Source: Agrilutibacter niabensis
Lineage (GTDB): Bacteria > Pseudomonadota > Gammaproteobacteria > Xanthomonadales > Xanthomonadaceae
Direction of reading: 5' to 3'
DNA length: 64,000 nucleotides
NCBI RefSeq assembly: GCF_042657165.1
Contig: NZ_JBHSNJ010000012.1
Coordinates: 1,302,001 to 1,366,000, forward strand
Shown here: positions 36,874-44,462 of the stretch, piece after piece
Layout: each line of letters starts with the position of its first letter
Position numbering within the stretch: the first letter of the stretch is position 1
Position numbers and translations under genes: made by a program
Notes under the pieces: model-generated
What the model saw: only the letters and a program-made list of their open reading frames with translations
Told to the model about the DNA's origin: nothing
Database searches by the model: none

Positions 36874-37584
36874 GGTGGGCGTGTCGATCCTGCAGACGCT
36901 TGAGCAGCCATCGCCGCTGTTGAGATTGCCGTCGTCGCACTGCTCCAGGCCTTCGACCGTGCCATTGCCACAGGTCGCCTGCGGCGGCGAACCGAGCATG
37001 CCTGCGTTGTTGCGCGGCGCCGGGGTTGCGAAGACGAAGTCGTTGGCGCAGTTGTCGGTATCGTCCGTCGAATCCAGCGTCGTCGGCGACCCGCTGATAT
37101 CCAGGCGCCGCACCGCCGCCCGCCCCAGTTGCAGTCCACCGCTCGCATTGAAGGGCGTGCCAACCCCGGAGGGCGAGCCGGTGTAGGCGCCCCACGCAAC
37201 GCAATCGATGTCTTCAAAGCAGACCTTTCCGCCTGCCTTGAGCACCGCTGCACTCATGGTGAGGTTGGCGGCGATGTTGAAGAACGCTTGCGCTTCCGGC
37301 GTCGCGATCAGGATCTTCGCCTGGCTGGCACCATTGGGAACGTTGCCGGCAAACGTGAACTGGGCGGTCTGATTGCCCGCCGCGTCGTAGACGAAGATCG
37401 TGTGCCCGCCGACTAGGTTCTGGCCGCCGGTATACATCTGGATCACGACGTATTGCGCGTTGGGCGCGATCGTCGCCCCGGGGAAGACCTCGACCACTTT
37501 CATCAGGTGGAATACCGCCGAAGCGGGGCCTGCGACCGCCAGCAGAAAAAGGGCCAGTGCAGTTGCGATCAGCTTGTGGCGCAT
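34855..37584 (-). CDS. Secreted Calx-beta repeat protein with DUF4215
   Basis: A 909-residue predicted surface or secreted protein. The signal peptide is MRHKLIATALALFLLAVAGPASA. A lamin-tail/adhesin-like N-domain follows (about residues 25-200). A Cys-rich Myxococcus-type (DUF4215) repeat then reads CGNGTVEGLEQCDDGNLNSGDGC. Six Calx-beta domains of 112 residues each fill the rest, each with an EGNSGT start, a GSDY(V/A)AR(S/T)L(T/V/M/N) stretch, NGD...E.NE.F and a final (N)DDG/NDEG calcium-binding turn. The protein ends exactly at the end of the sixth unit, without a membrane anchor. Ca-dependent adhesion or matrix binding is inferred. Confidence 0.88.
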   Translation of the reverse strand: MRHKLIATALALFLLAVAGPASAVFHLMKVVEVFPGATIAPNAQYVVIQMYTGGQNLVGGHTIFVYDAAGNQTAQFTFAGNVPNGASQAKILIATPEAQAFFNIAANLTMSAAVLKAGGKVCFEDIDCVAWGAYTGSPSGVGTPFNASGGLQLGRAAVRRLDISGSPTTLDSTDDTDNCANDFVFATPAPRNNAGMLGSPPQATCGNGTVEGLEQCDDGNLNSGDGCSSVCRIDTPTTSLSIGNASVTEGNSGTKVMTFTVRLSQPSLSPVRYNIATRNSTAVAGSDYVARSLTGVTIPALETVSAFTVTINGDLVKEPNETFLVNVSGVVGASVADAQGVGTITNDDSSLLSVADISIAEGNSGTKVATFTLKLSQPSSTPVSYNIATANGSAVAGSDYAARTLVGETIPAGQTSRTFAVTINGDTAREANEAFSVNVTNVVNASLSDGFATATILNDDGPTLSIADVAIAEGNSGTRVATFTVKLSVASSSPVTYNIATLNGTAVAGSDYVARSLTGQSIPAGQTSRTFAVTVNGDTALEANETFRVSLSGVTGATLFDGQATGTILNDEGPTLAIGDVAIAEGNSGTKVATFTVRLSRGATSPVTYSIATANSTAIAGSDYVARSLTGQSIPAGQLSRTFSVTINGDTAREANEAFVVVLSNASGASIFDAGAIGTILNDDGPTVSIGDVLIGEGNAGTKVATFTVRLSVASTAPVTYNIATSNGTAVAGSDYVARSLNGETIAAGQTSRTFAVTLRGDATLEPNETFKVTLTGVAGATVFDGQAIGTILNDEGPTLSIGNVAIAEGNSGTKIATFTVRLSIAAASAVTYSIATLNSSAVAGSDYVARSLMGETIPAGQLTRTFNVTINGDTVVERDEVFLVSLSNASGATIFDARATGQIVNDDG

Positions 37585-37779
37585 GGCGCACCCCGTGGGC
37601 ATGACCATTGCTGTGCCCCTCGATGCGCAGCGCGTCGGGGGTGCCGTTCGACGCGGCCGAGTATACGCGTGGCGCCCGCGGCCGGCGGACGGCTCGTCGG
37701 ACAATCGCTGCGCCGTCATTTCCGGCGTCGGTGTAGCATCCCGCGTGCCCGATCAGGGCGCACCCACAAGGGCAAAGGC

Positions 37780-38730
37780 ATGCGCAGCCCGATCCGTCCG
37801 CCGTCATCGGGATTTCTGCCGGCCATCATCCTGTCGGCGGCGGTGCTGACCCTGGCATTGCTGCCGCGACCGGGGAGCGCGCAGGAGGTCTTCGCGGATC
37901 GGGAAATCCTGGAGCCCGATCGCCCCGAAGCCTGGGCCATGAACTACTTCACCGCCACCAGCTTCATGACGGCGTTTGGCGAGACGCCGGCGTTCGGACC
38001 GGGGCAATGGGACCTGGCACTGGAATTCGGACACATACCGAGCCTGAGCGAGTCGCAGCGGAACGTGGGCTTCAACGGCTTCAAGAACGAGGACCTGAAC
38101 AAGTCCCCCGTGTTCGGTCGCGCACGCTTCAGCCTGGGACTGCCCGGCCGCTGGGTCGTGGAACTCGGCTACACGCCATCGCTCCCGATCAATGGCCTGC
38201 AGGCGCACAACCTGTTCGCTGCCGCATTCGGCCGGCGCTGGATCGATCGCGATCGCTTCACCCTGTCCTCTCGTGTGTTCGGCCAGCACGGGTCGGCCAC
38301 CGGCGACATCACCTGTCCGGAGGAGCTGGCCGGCGATCCGGATCCGCTGCGCAATCCCTATGGCTGCCAGGCCGCTTCCCACGACACCATCCGCCTCAAC
38401 TACTACGGGTTGGACATGACGCCGGCCTGGTCGCGCGGCGCATGGCAATGGCACGCCTCCATCGGCGTGGTACGGACCGAGCCCGAGGTGCAGGTCGATG
38501 CGCTTACCTTCGGGTTCCGCGATCGCTCACAATTGCTCGCGCGCGACGTGGTGCCCTACCTGTCGGCGGGCTTCAACCTTCGAATGCGGGAAGCCTGGCA
38601 CGTCGGCGTCGAGGTGCTGTACGTGCCGCTGACGGTCCGTCGCGAGGAAGGTGCGCCCGAGGAACGCGACTCGCTGACGAGCCTGCGGCTTCGCGCCGGA
38701 TATCGGTCACGAACGGCCACGCCGCACTAG
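37780..38730 (+). CDS. Putative outer-membrane protein of unknown function
   Basis: A 316-residue protein with a signal sequence (MRSPIRPPSSGFLPAIILSAAVLTLALLPRPGSAQ). Alternating aromatic and polar strands, such as PGQWDLALEFGHIPSL, RWVVELGYTPSLPING, RFTLSSRVFGQHG and WQWHASIGVV, look like an outer-membrane beta-barrel. The C-terminus SLRLRAGYRSRTATPH lacks the ideal terminal aromatic. The ATG at 37780 comes five bases after GGCAAAG. It is divergent from the Calx-beta gene across about 195 bp. No family is recognised. Confidence 0.7.
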   Translation: MRSPIRPPSSGFLPAIILSAAVLTLALLPRPGSAQEVFADREILEPDRPEAWAMNYFTATSFMTAFGETPAFGPGQWDLALEFGHIPSLSESQRNVGFNGFKNEDLNKSPVFGRARFSLGLPGRWVVELGYTPSLPINGLQAHNLFAAAFGRRWIDRDRFTLSSRVFGQHGSATGDITCPEELAGDPDPLRNPYGCQAASHDTIRLNYYGLDMTPAWSRGAWQWHASIGVVRTEPEVQVDALTFGFRDRSQLLARDVVPYLSAGFNLRMREAWHVGVEVLYVPLTVRREEGAPEERDSLTSLRLRAGYRSRTATPH

Positions 38731-38761
38731 CAAGCGCCAGGCACACGGCGATGACGCACTA

Positions 38762-38791
38762 CGCCAACAGCCTGAGCACAGACTGTTGGCG
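38762..38791. terminator. Perfect 9-bp hairpin between convergent genes
   Basis: CGCCAACAG (38762-38770) pairs with CTGTTGGCG (38783-38791) around a 12-base loop. It lies 32 bp past the plus-strand gene and before the minus-strand OmpA remnant, so it could serve as a bidirectional stop. No T run follows. Confidence 0.5.
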
Positions 38792-38854
38792 CGTGCGACC
38801 CACATTCCTTACTTCCCGCCCTCGTGCGAGAGGCGCCCTGCTCAGGCGCCGGAA

Positions 38855-39163
38855 TCAGGCTCTGGCGGCGGCGGGGGCTCCTGCATCGGTGCAGGCCTCC
38901 TGCGTCGGCATGGTCGACGGCATAGACGACGAGGCACCCGCATAGTCGACCACCAGCGAGACGCGGCGGTTGTCGCGGCCCTCGTCTCCGATGGCATCCG
39001 GACGCACTTGCTCGTTGCGGGCGTCGCCATGACTGGCGGCCCGTACCTGTCCATCGGCCAAGCCGCCGGTGCTGACAAGGTAATCGCGCACGCTGTTGGC
39101 GTGGGCCTGGCCCAGGCGCTGGTTGTAGGCGAAGGTGGAATCGCCGACGGCGAAGTGCACGCC
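38855..39163 (-). pseudogene. OmpA C-terminal domain remnant
   Basis: The stretch FAVGDSTFAYNQRLGQAHANSVRDYLVSTGGL then DNRRVSLVVDYAG matches the second half of an OmpA/Pal peptidoglycan-binding domain. The first half of that domain and any signal peptide are missing. The upstream in-frame residues are Cys/Pro-rich and unlike the family. In another frame just downstream, the end reads EPPPPPEPDSGA, so a frameshift near 38950 may separate the original C-terminus. The simplest reading is a decayed gene. An intact OmpA-domain gene is at 42405. Confidence 0.6.
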
Positions 39164-39281
39164 CGCATCGACGCCGCATGGAAGGCACGGCATTGTGCAG
39201 CACACTGGCAGAAGAGGCACGGGCAGCGTCATCCGCTGGGCTACCTCGCACGGCAAAGGCAACATGCCGACGCGCCCTTCA

Positions 39282-39968
39282 CTAGCGGGCGAGCCGGGCG
39301 CGTCTCCCATCGTTGCCTTGCGCAGCCGCGCGACTTTGCACGAACTCCGGAAAGGTCTCCGCTAGCGGCGCCGTGTCCGGCAAGATGTAGAACACCCCGC
39401 CCCGCTCGAACGTCGGACGGACGATCTGCTCGTAAAATTCGGGCGACACGTTTATGCAGCCGTGAGTGACGCGGTTGTCGTCCGGCGAGGGCGACGCAAG
39501 GCGTTCGGGGCGTCTCTCGGCCGGGACGCCAGTAGCGGTAGGGTGCATGGAGACCGCGGAATCGTAGTCCACCCACAGGACGCGCCCAGCGTCGGTTGAT
39601 GGGCCGAAACCGCCCACAAAGCGACCAGCAGGCGTCGTGCGATCCCGGCCCGGAATTTCGCGAAGCGCGAGACCGGCGATGCCGGGAGCCGCATGATCGC
39701 CGACCGCCGAGCCAAAGAGCCCAGGCGCCGCGCCGCGAAGCCGGCCGTCACCGCCGAACACCAGTATCTGTGCAGCGGCCTTGTCCATGACCGCGAATGG
39801 ATAGCCTTCGCTGTCCCTGGTTGCGACAACCCAGCCCGCGAGCTCAATCACCGTGTCGGACACTCCTTGCCCTGGCGGAAGCTGGTCGACGTCGGCCACC
39901 GGTTGCGCGGCGGGTTCCTCGGCGCTGGCCGCGCCGAAGCTCACGAACGCCAGGGCCAGCGCCAGCAC
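39282..39968 (-). CDS. L,D-transpeptidase (YkuD-like) family protein
   Basis: A roughly 228-residue protein with a hydrophobic signal-like N-terminus (ALALAFVSFGAASA). The catalytic stretch RVTHGCINVSPEFYEQIV matches the YkuD SHGCxR motif except that Ile-Asn replaces the usual Ile-Arg. Such enzymes form 3-3 peptidoglycan cross-links or attach proteins to the wall. The mature region includes GGFGPSTDAGRVLWVDYDSAVSMHP, typical of the fold. The start is unclear: no ATG is available; GTG at 39968 gives a short signal, and a TTG at 40106 would read through a terminator and an 18-bp duplication. The gene may be damaged at the 5' end. It lies downstream of lpp in the same direction. Confidence 0.72.
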   Translation of the reverse strand: MLALALAFVSFGAASAEEPAAQPVADVDQLPPGQGVSDTVIELAGWVVATRDSEGYPFAVMDKAAAQILVFGGDGRLRGAAPGLFGSAVGDHAAPGIAGLALREIPGRDRTTPAGRFVGGFGPSTDAGRVLWVDYDSAVSMHPTATGVPAERRPERLASPSPDDNRVTHGCINVSPEFYEQIVRPTFERGGVFYILPDTAPLAETFPEFVQSRAAAQGNDGRRARLAR

Positions 39969-40026
39969 GCCAGAAGCGGCCCGGATTGCAGGGTGTATGC
40001 ACGTATTGATAAGACGATTCCTTGGG

Positions 40027-40062
40027 ACTAAGACTGGGTGAAGAACTAAGACTGGGTGAAGA
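40027..40062. repeat. Perfect 18-bp tandem duplication upstream of the L,D-transpeptidase-like gene
   Basis: ACTAAGACTGGGTGAAGA occurs twice head to tail (40027-40044 and 40045-40062). It sits between the lpp terminator and the transpeptidase-like gene, where its promoter or start would be expected. Confidence 0.9.
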
Positions 40063-40098
40063 AAAGAGACCGGTGGCCAGCAAAGGCCACCGGGTCTC
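40062..40098 (-). terminator. Rho-independent terminator after the Lpp-like gene
   Basis: On the minus strand, GAGACCCGGTGGCC pairs with GGCCACCGGTCTC (one bulge), then TTTTCTTC follows. It lies 22 bp after the Lpp-like stop and separates that gene from the L,D-transpeptidase-like gene. Confidence 0.88.
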
Positions 40099-40119
40099 GA
40101 GTTCAAACCCTAAGAGCGA

Positions 40120-40389
40120 CTAACCGCGCGGCTTGCGGCTCGGCGCCGTTTCGAGTTGCTGGACGCGACCTTCCAATTGATCCAGACGTTGGTTGGCCTG
40201 CTGCGCGCCCTGATTGGCGGATTCGGCGCTCTGTGCTGCGCTCTGGACCTTCGCGTCGAGTGAATCGAGGCGCGAGTTGATCGTTGCAAATTCCTCATCA
40301 TACGTGGCGCAACTGGCAAGGCCCAGGGTGGCGACGATCGCCACGCCGAGCGTACGCGCCATCGCCAGAGGTTGCTTAGTCAGAAACAT
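40120..40389 (-). CDS. Lpp-like small outer-membrane lipoprotein
   Basis: An 89-residue lipoprotein. The signal MFLTKQPLAMARTLGVAIVATLGLASC ends in lipobox LASC. The mature part is a coiled coil with Ala/Gln heptads (RLDSLDAKVQSAAQSAESANQGAQQANQRLDQLEGRVQQLE), as in Lpp/Braun-type and Alanine-zipper lipoproteins. The ATG at 40389 has AAGGAG nine bases upstream. The C-terminus is basic (SRKPRG) rather than ending in a single Lys, so covalent attachment to peptidoglycan is unclear. A linked transpeptidase-like gene downstream is suggestive. Confidence 0.85.
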   Translation of the reverse strand: MFLTKQPLAMARTLGVAIVATLGLASCATYDEEFATINSRLDSLDAKVQSAAQSAESANQGAQQANQRLDQLEGRVQQLETAPSRKPRG

Positions 40390-41084
40390 TTCCAATTCTC
40401 CTTCGTCTGGGGTACCGGGAATATAGCGGCCTTTCTGCCGGAATCATGGCCCGCGTTCAGTTGACGTTGGAATACGTTGATGAACTGTGAATTGGGCAAC
40501 GAGTGAGAGTTGCGGATCGAATCCAATCAGTGTCCACGAAAACACGCGGCATGTGATCAGCTATCACAACTTGTCCGCAGTCACCGATCCCCACCCAAGG
40601 AGACCTCAATAAGCGAGCCGTTTTGCACCGACTGATCTTCAGAGACTTCTTCGACTCCTCCCAATTCAATCAAGCAAGGAAAAGCTGTACCGTCACTACT
40701 GCACCGCGCGCAATGTCCGCCATCGGGTCGTGGGTCGCCGCCGACGGTGCGGGCCGCGATGAAAGCCGACCGACCGGGAGCTGACGTGGGTGCGATTCAG
40801 GACGGGGGAGGCACATCAATCGCACAGCGGTTGTGAAGGTTGCGTCCGGACGGTGCTAATTGCGCGTAAACCAGAAGCGGTTGCCCCACGGGGCAACCCG
40901 TGGCGTCCAAGGGGCATGAGTTCGACTCGCATCGCAGCTGGTTCCCCGACGATCGCGGCGAGGCAACAACATCGCCCACGCACGCCAGCGCCGGACCTCC
41001 TACCGCGCCACAGCAACCGGTACTGAAACCAGGCGCCGCAAAGGCGCGCCGGCGGCTGGGCGATGAGCGGGAACGCACGGTCCG
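40390..41084. other. 695-bp gene-poor region
   Basis: No protein-coding frame here is convincing on either strand. The first 300 bp are notably AT-richer than the surroundings. It must contain the lpp promoter. A nested inverted repeat lies at 40879-40903. Small open frames (for example minus 40457-40669) lack a ribosome site and family similarity. Confidence 0.5.
40879..40903. repeat. Nested inverted repeats
   Basis: GGTTGCCCC (40879-40887) pairs with GGGGCAACC (40890-40898) around only two bases. An overlapping CCACGGG/CCCGTGG palindrome uses the same bases (ending at about 40903). The two stems are mutually exclusive. No gene is near. Confidence 0.55.
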
Positions 41085-41094
41085 CAAGAAAGAA

Positions 41095-41113
41095 GGCCCG
41101 GCCATGCCGGACC
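41095..41113 (-). terminator. Terminator after the YafV-like gene
   Basis: Reading on the minus strand, GGTCCGGC pairs with GCCGGGCC (one wobble) around ATG, followed by TTCTTTCTT. It lies 43 bp past the stop of the amidase gene. Confidence 0.8.
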
Positions 41114-41155
41114 GTTCAGATTTCAGGATTTGGACCGCGCCAACGCGCGCACCGA

Positions 41156-41953
41156 TCAGTTCAATTCAAAACTGTCCGCATCGAGCATGGCCGGGAAGCG
41201 CTCGCGATGCGCGATCAGTGGCGCTGCCTGCAACAGCATGGTCGACACCACTTCCTCGTCGGCGGCTTCGGTCAACGGATGGCCGAGGAAATCGATGATC
41301 GCGCTGTCGCCGGAATAATGCAGCCCGTTGCCATCCGTGCCCACGCGGTTGACGCCGGCGACGAAGCACAGGTTCTCGATCGCGCGCGCCCGCAGCAGCG
41401 TCTTCCACGCGTAGTTGCGCGCCGATGGCCAGTTGGCGACGTAGATCAGCAGATCGTAATCGAGGAGCCCCTCGCGCTCGACGTTGAAGCGGTTGCGCGA
41501 GAACACCGGGAAGCGCAGGTCGTAACAGACCTGCGGGCAGATGCGCCAACCTTTCCACTCCACCGTGATGCGATCGCGACCGGCGGCGTAGCGCTCGTTC
41601 TCCTTGGCATAACGGAACAGGTGGCGCTTGTCGTAGGTGTGCAGCTCGCCATCCGGTTTCACGAACAGCATGCGGTTGAACACGCCCTCGTCGGTGCGGA
41701 TCTGCACGCTGCCGCAGATCGCCGCGTCGATGCTGTCGGCCTGCCGACGCAGCCATTCGACGGTCTCCCCACCCATCGTCTCGGCATCGCCGATGGCGTC
41801 GTTGCTGAAGCCGCTGGTGAAAGTTTCCGGCAGGATCACCAGGTCGGTGGTGTTGTGCAGGGGCTCGATCAGATCGGCGTAGTAGTCGCGGTTGCCGGCC
41901 GGGTCGTGCCAGCGGGTCTCGCCCTGGATCAGGGATACGCGGAGGTTCTTCAT
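41156..41953 (-). CDS. yafV: Omega-amidase YafV-like (nitrilase superfamily)
   Basis: A 265-residue C-N hydrolase. The catalytic triad is Glu43 (LPETF), Lys109 (YDKRHLF) and Cys143 (PQVCYDLRFPVF). Members called YafV/NIT2 hydrolyse alpha-ketoglutaramate and alpha-ketosuccinamate, a metabolite-repair step after glutamine transamination. The motif TSGFSNDA and the length both fit. The ATG at 41953 gives MKNLRVSLIQG. No signal peptide; cytoplasmic. Confidence 0.92.
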   Translation of the reverse strand: MKNLRVSLIQGETRWHDPAGNRDYYADLIEPLHNTTDLVILPETFTSGFSNDAIGDAETMGGETVEWLRRQADSIDAAICGSVQIRTDEGVFNRMLFVKPDGELHTYDKRHLFRYAKENERYAAGRDRITVEWKGWRICPQVCYDLRFPVFSRNRFNVEREGLLDYDLLIYVANWPSARNYAWKTLLRARAIENLCFVAGVNRVGTDGNGLHYSGDSAIIDFLGHPLTEAADEEVVSTMLLQAAPLIAHRERFPAMLDADSFELN

Positions 41954-42404
41954 GGACGAACTTTATCGCGCACGAGTAAAGCCTGGCCAGATTCGCACCC
42001 AACCGGCGCGATCGTTCATGAACGTTACCTGCCAGGAAGCCGGGCCGTGCGGGCTGCGAAACGGATGAAACTGCCGCTTCCCCGGCGCTTCTCCAGCCGT
42101 CCCCATCCGCCCGCCGTTCCGTTCGCCGAACCGGCAAAAGCACCATTGCTCGCCAGGCGCTTCCTGCTCCCGGTTGCGGTTGAGAAGGCTTCTGCCCCCC
42201 CGTTTTAGTGCCGCCCAATGGCCCCTACGGACATCGCTCCTTGCCCCCAGGGACAATTCCGGGGAACAGACGCGAGCACCATAGTTGGACTCCACAAAGC
42301 GCGACTCCAGGGCGAAGCGCGGCTCGGCCAAGGGAGTCGGCGGCAGCAAAGTAAGTGAGGCACGTGGCGTGGCGTCGTATCTCCTTTAATCTCATTGAAA
42401 GGCA
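41954..42404. other. Intergenic region between the YafV-like and OmpA genes
   Basis: No gene is visible in this 450-bp stretch. It must hold promoters for the two divergent genes. A perfect 12-bp palindrome, CGTTCATGAACG, lies at 42013-42024, 60 bp before the amidase start, and may be an operator. A ribosome-site-like GAAAGG precedes ompA. Confidence 0.5.
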
Positions 42405-43181
42405 ATGACCATGGATACCAAGAAAGGACACAAACACCTGGTGCGGGTCGCCGCGTTCGTGGCCATCCTGGCCGCGCTGCCGGTCTTTGCAGCCGATGGC
42501 GACAAGAGCACCTTCGAGGGCCTGATCACCGCGATGAACGGCGATTCGGTCACCATCAAGGATGCCAACAACGTCGAACACATGATCAACCTGACGCCGT
42601 CCACGGAATACAAGATGAGGAAAGGCCTCGCCGCGGTCAGGTACGAGCACACGGAGAAGAGCGCCCTGATGCCCGGCCTGCCGATCATCGCCGATGTCGT
42701 TGCCGAAGGTGATCACTTCAACGCGACCGCGATCTCCTTCAAGTCCGAACAGCACAGGACCGCGCAGCAGGTCCAGGCGGGCGTGGCCCCGACCAACGCC
42801 CGGATGGACAACTTCGGCACTTATGAGGCGCTGGCGACGACCGAGGTGCACTTCGCATCGGGCAGCGCTGCGATATCGGAACAAGGCAGGTCGGACCTGA
42901 TGGCCCTCGCCGCCAAGAGCAAGGAAACCAAGGACTACCGCGTCGTGGTGCAGGGCTTTACCGACTCGACCGGCGATCCAGCCGCCAACCAGCGACTCAG
43001 CACCAGGCGCGCCGCTGCAGTCACGAATTTCCTGCAGCAGCAGGCGGGGCTCTCGCCGGGACGGGTCCAGGCGGGCGACGGCATGGGCGTTGCCGCCGAC
43101 GCCGGCACGGGCAGCAATGCCAGCGCGCGCAAGGTCGTCGTGAAGCTGGTTGTCGACAAGGGTGTGCAGGGAAACAAATAG
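42405..43181 (+). CDS. OmpA-family outer-membrane protein
   Basis: A 258-residue protein with a signal peptide (LVRVAAFVAILAALPVFAAD). A small beta-barrel-like DUF5666-type domain follows (FEGLITAMNGDSVTIKDANN). The C-terminal OmpA domain shows ATTEVHFASGSAAISEQGRSDLMALA, then VVVQGFTDSTGDPAANQRLSTRRAAAVTNFL, then ARKVVVKLVV. It would bind peptidoglycan non-covalently. Either the ATG at 42405 or at 42411 may be used; both follow GAAAGG. A classic terminator lies 24 bp after the stop. Confidence 0.92.
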   Translation: MTMDTKKGHKHLVRVAAFVAILAALPVFAADGDKSTFEGLITAMNGDSVTIKDANNVEHMINLTPSTEYKMRKGLAAVRYEHTEKSALMPGLPIIADVVAEGDHFNATAISFKSEQHRTAQQVQAGVAPTNARMDNFGTYEALATTEVHFASGSAAISEQGRSDLMALAAKSKETKDYRVVVQGFTDSTGDPAANQRLSTRRAAAVTNFLQQQAGLSPGRVQAGDGMGVAADAGTGSNASARKVVVKLVVDKGVQGNK

Positions 43182-43204
43182 TCGACGACATCCCCTGATG
43201 GTTG

Positions 43205-43230
43205 AAAAACCCCGCTTCGGCGGGGTTTTT
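43205..43230 (+). terminator. Rho-independent terminator after ompA
   Basis: AAAAACCCCGC pairs with GCGGGGTTTTT around a TTCG tetraloop, ending in a T run. The BON gene that converges from the other strand ends at 43255, so it may also use this stop. Confidence 0.93.
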
Positions 43231-43254
43231 CGTGCTGCCACGGCCGGCGCCTTC

Positions 43255-43689
43255 CTAGTGTCGCGGCAGTTCCCCGCCGGCGGCCTCCGCTGGCCCCACG
43301 TGCGTCGTCAACTGGCTTTCAACTTCTTCCACACCCGCGATGGCGGCCACCGCCTCTATCAGTGCGTCCAGCTCCGACACCCTCACGTGTCCGCTGAGCA
43401 CGACCAATCCGTTGTCAACGTCCACGCCCACGTCGCCCGGGCGGCCAACCATCTGGCTGACCCTCGATCGGACCCGTGCCTGCAAACGCTCATCGCCCCG
43501 CCCCGCGGATGCCACCTGAGCTCGGGCCTCGGCGGATGTCCGTCGCAACCGGTCGACAGTGCCGGGGGCGAGACCCGCGAACTCCGCCTGCGCGAAGGCG
43601 CGCCGGCGACGGCCGGTGACCGGGTCGAGCAGATACATCACCAGCGCTCCCGCGCCGAACGCCACCGCCAGTCGCACTAGATTGCTCAT
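43255..43689 (-). CDS. BON-domain protein
   Basis: A 144-residue protein. The N-terminus MSNLVRLAVAFGAGALVMYLLDPVTGRRRRAFA is a single transmembrane segment with the DPxxGRRRR pattern of membrane-anchored envelope proteins. A BON domain follows (about 73-136): LQARVRSRVSQMV...VDVDNGLVVLSGHVRVSELDALIEAVAAIAGV. BON domains bind phospholipids or membranes. The ATG at 43689 has CAGGAGAG eight bases upstream. Its 3' end faces the ompA terminator. Confidence 0.9.
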   Translation of the reverse strand: MSNLVRLAVAFGAGALVMYLLDPVTGRRRRAFAQAEFAGLAPGTVDRLRRTSAEARAQVASAGRGDERLQARVRSRVSQMVGRPGDVGVDVDNGLVVLSGHVRVSELDALIEAVAAIAGVEEVESQLTTHVGPAEAAGGELPRH

Positions 43690-43803
43690 CGGACTCTCCT
43701 GTCGAGTGGATGCCTGGCATCCGTCCAGGCGATGCTGCCATCGGTGACGACAAGTCCATGCGAAGGGCCGTCGGCGCACCCGGTGATTGCGAAGCGTGGC
43801 GTT

Positions 43804-44040
43804 TCAACTCACGCGCGCGTAGCGTCCAGGCGGTTGCCCCACGTGCCGGCTGAACGCGGTGCTGAAGGTGCTCGCCGAGCCGTAGCCGACGCGTTCGGCG
43901 ACCGCCGCGAGCCCGATGTCAAGGCGGCGGAGCAGATCCTTCGCGATGGCCATGCGCCAGGCGAGCAGGTATTCCATCGGCGGCAGGCCGACGGTGCGCG
44001 TGAAGCGCTCGAAGAAGGCCGAGCGCGACAGCGCCGCAAG
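43804..44040 (-). pseudogene. AraC-family regulator, C-terminal DNA-binding fragment
   Basis: About 79 codons of an AraC/XylS C-terminal domain, reading LAALSRSAFFERFTRTVGLPP, then MEYLLAWRMAIAKDLLRR and VAERVGYGSASTFSTAFSRHVG, ending in a normal stop. The N-terminal effector region and the first DNA-binding helix are absent, and similarity stops at about 44040, where an SDR fragment on the other strand begins. It is probably a remnant left by a deletion. Confidence 0.8.
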
Positions 44041-44430
44041 TCGGGTGTGGTGGTGAACGTGACCTCGAGCGCGACGCTAGCACCGATGCCATTGGTGGCC
44101 GTGTACACCGCGAGCAAGACGGCCATCGAAGGCTTCACTGCATCGCTCGTATTCGAGCTCGAAACTTTCAACGTGGGCGTGAAGCTGGTTGAGCCTGGCT
44201 ACGGACCGACCACTCGCTTCACCAGCAACACCGGATCGCGCCTGGAGGGGCTGATTCCCGAGGCGTACGCGCCTTTCGCGCAGCGCATCTTCGCTTCAAT
44301 CGCGCGGCCGACCGACGTGACGACCGAGTCCGACGTGGCCGAGGCGGTGTGGCGTGCTGCGAACGATGCGTCTGGGCAGTTGCGGTTCCCTGCAGGGCCC
44401 GACGCGGTGGCGCTGGCTCGTTCGAGCTAA
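44041..44430 (+). pseudogene. Short-chain dehydrogenase, C-terminal fragment
   Basis: About 130 codons of an SDR. The catalytic Ser and YxxxK are in NVTSSATLAP and YTASKTAIEGFTASL, followed by a standard substrate-loop region to RSS-stop. The NAD(P)-binding N-terminus (TGxxxGxG) is missing. The similarity begins at the same base where the reverse-strand AraC fragment ends, so both genes have lost their 5' halves at one junction. An open frame on the plus strand spans both remnants, but its first half is antisense AraC. Confidence 0.8.
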
Positions 44431-44462
44431 CCGGCGCGGGTGGCCGGCGATCCTTTCGATCG

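Noticed and set aside
40905..40950. A tRNA T-arm-like GTTCGACTC stretch
   Set aside because: The flanking stem does not pair well, and no anticodon arm, D arm or acceptor stem could be built around it.
43732..44430. A 232-codon fused protein from the AraC/SDR junction
   Set aside because: Its first 100 codons are antisense to the AraC remnant, so a functional fusion is unlikely.
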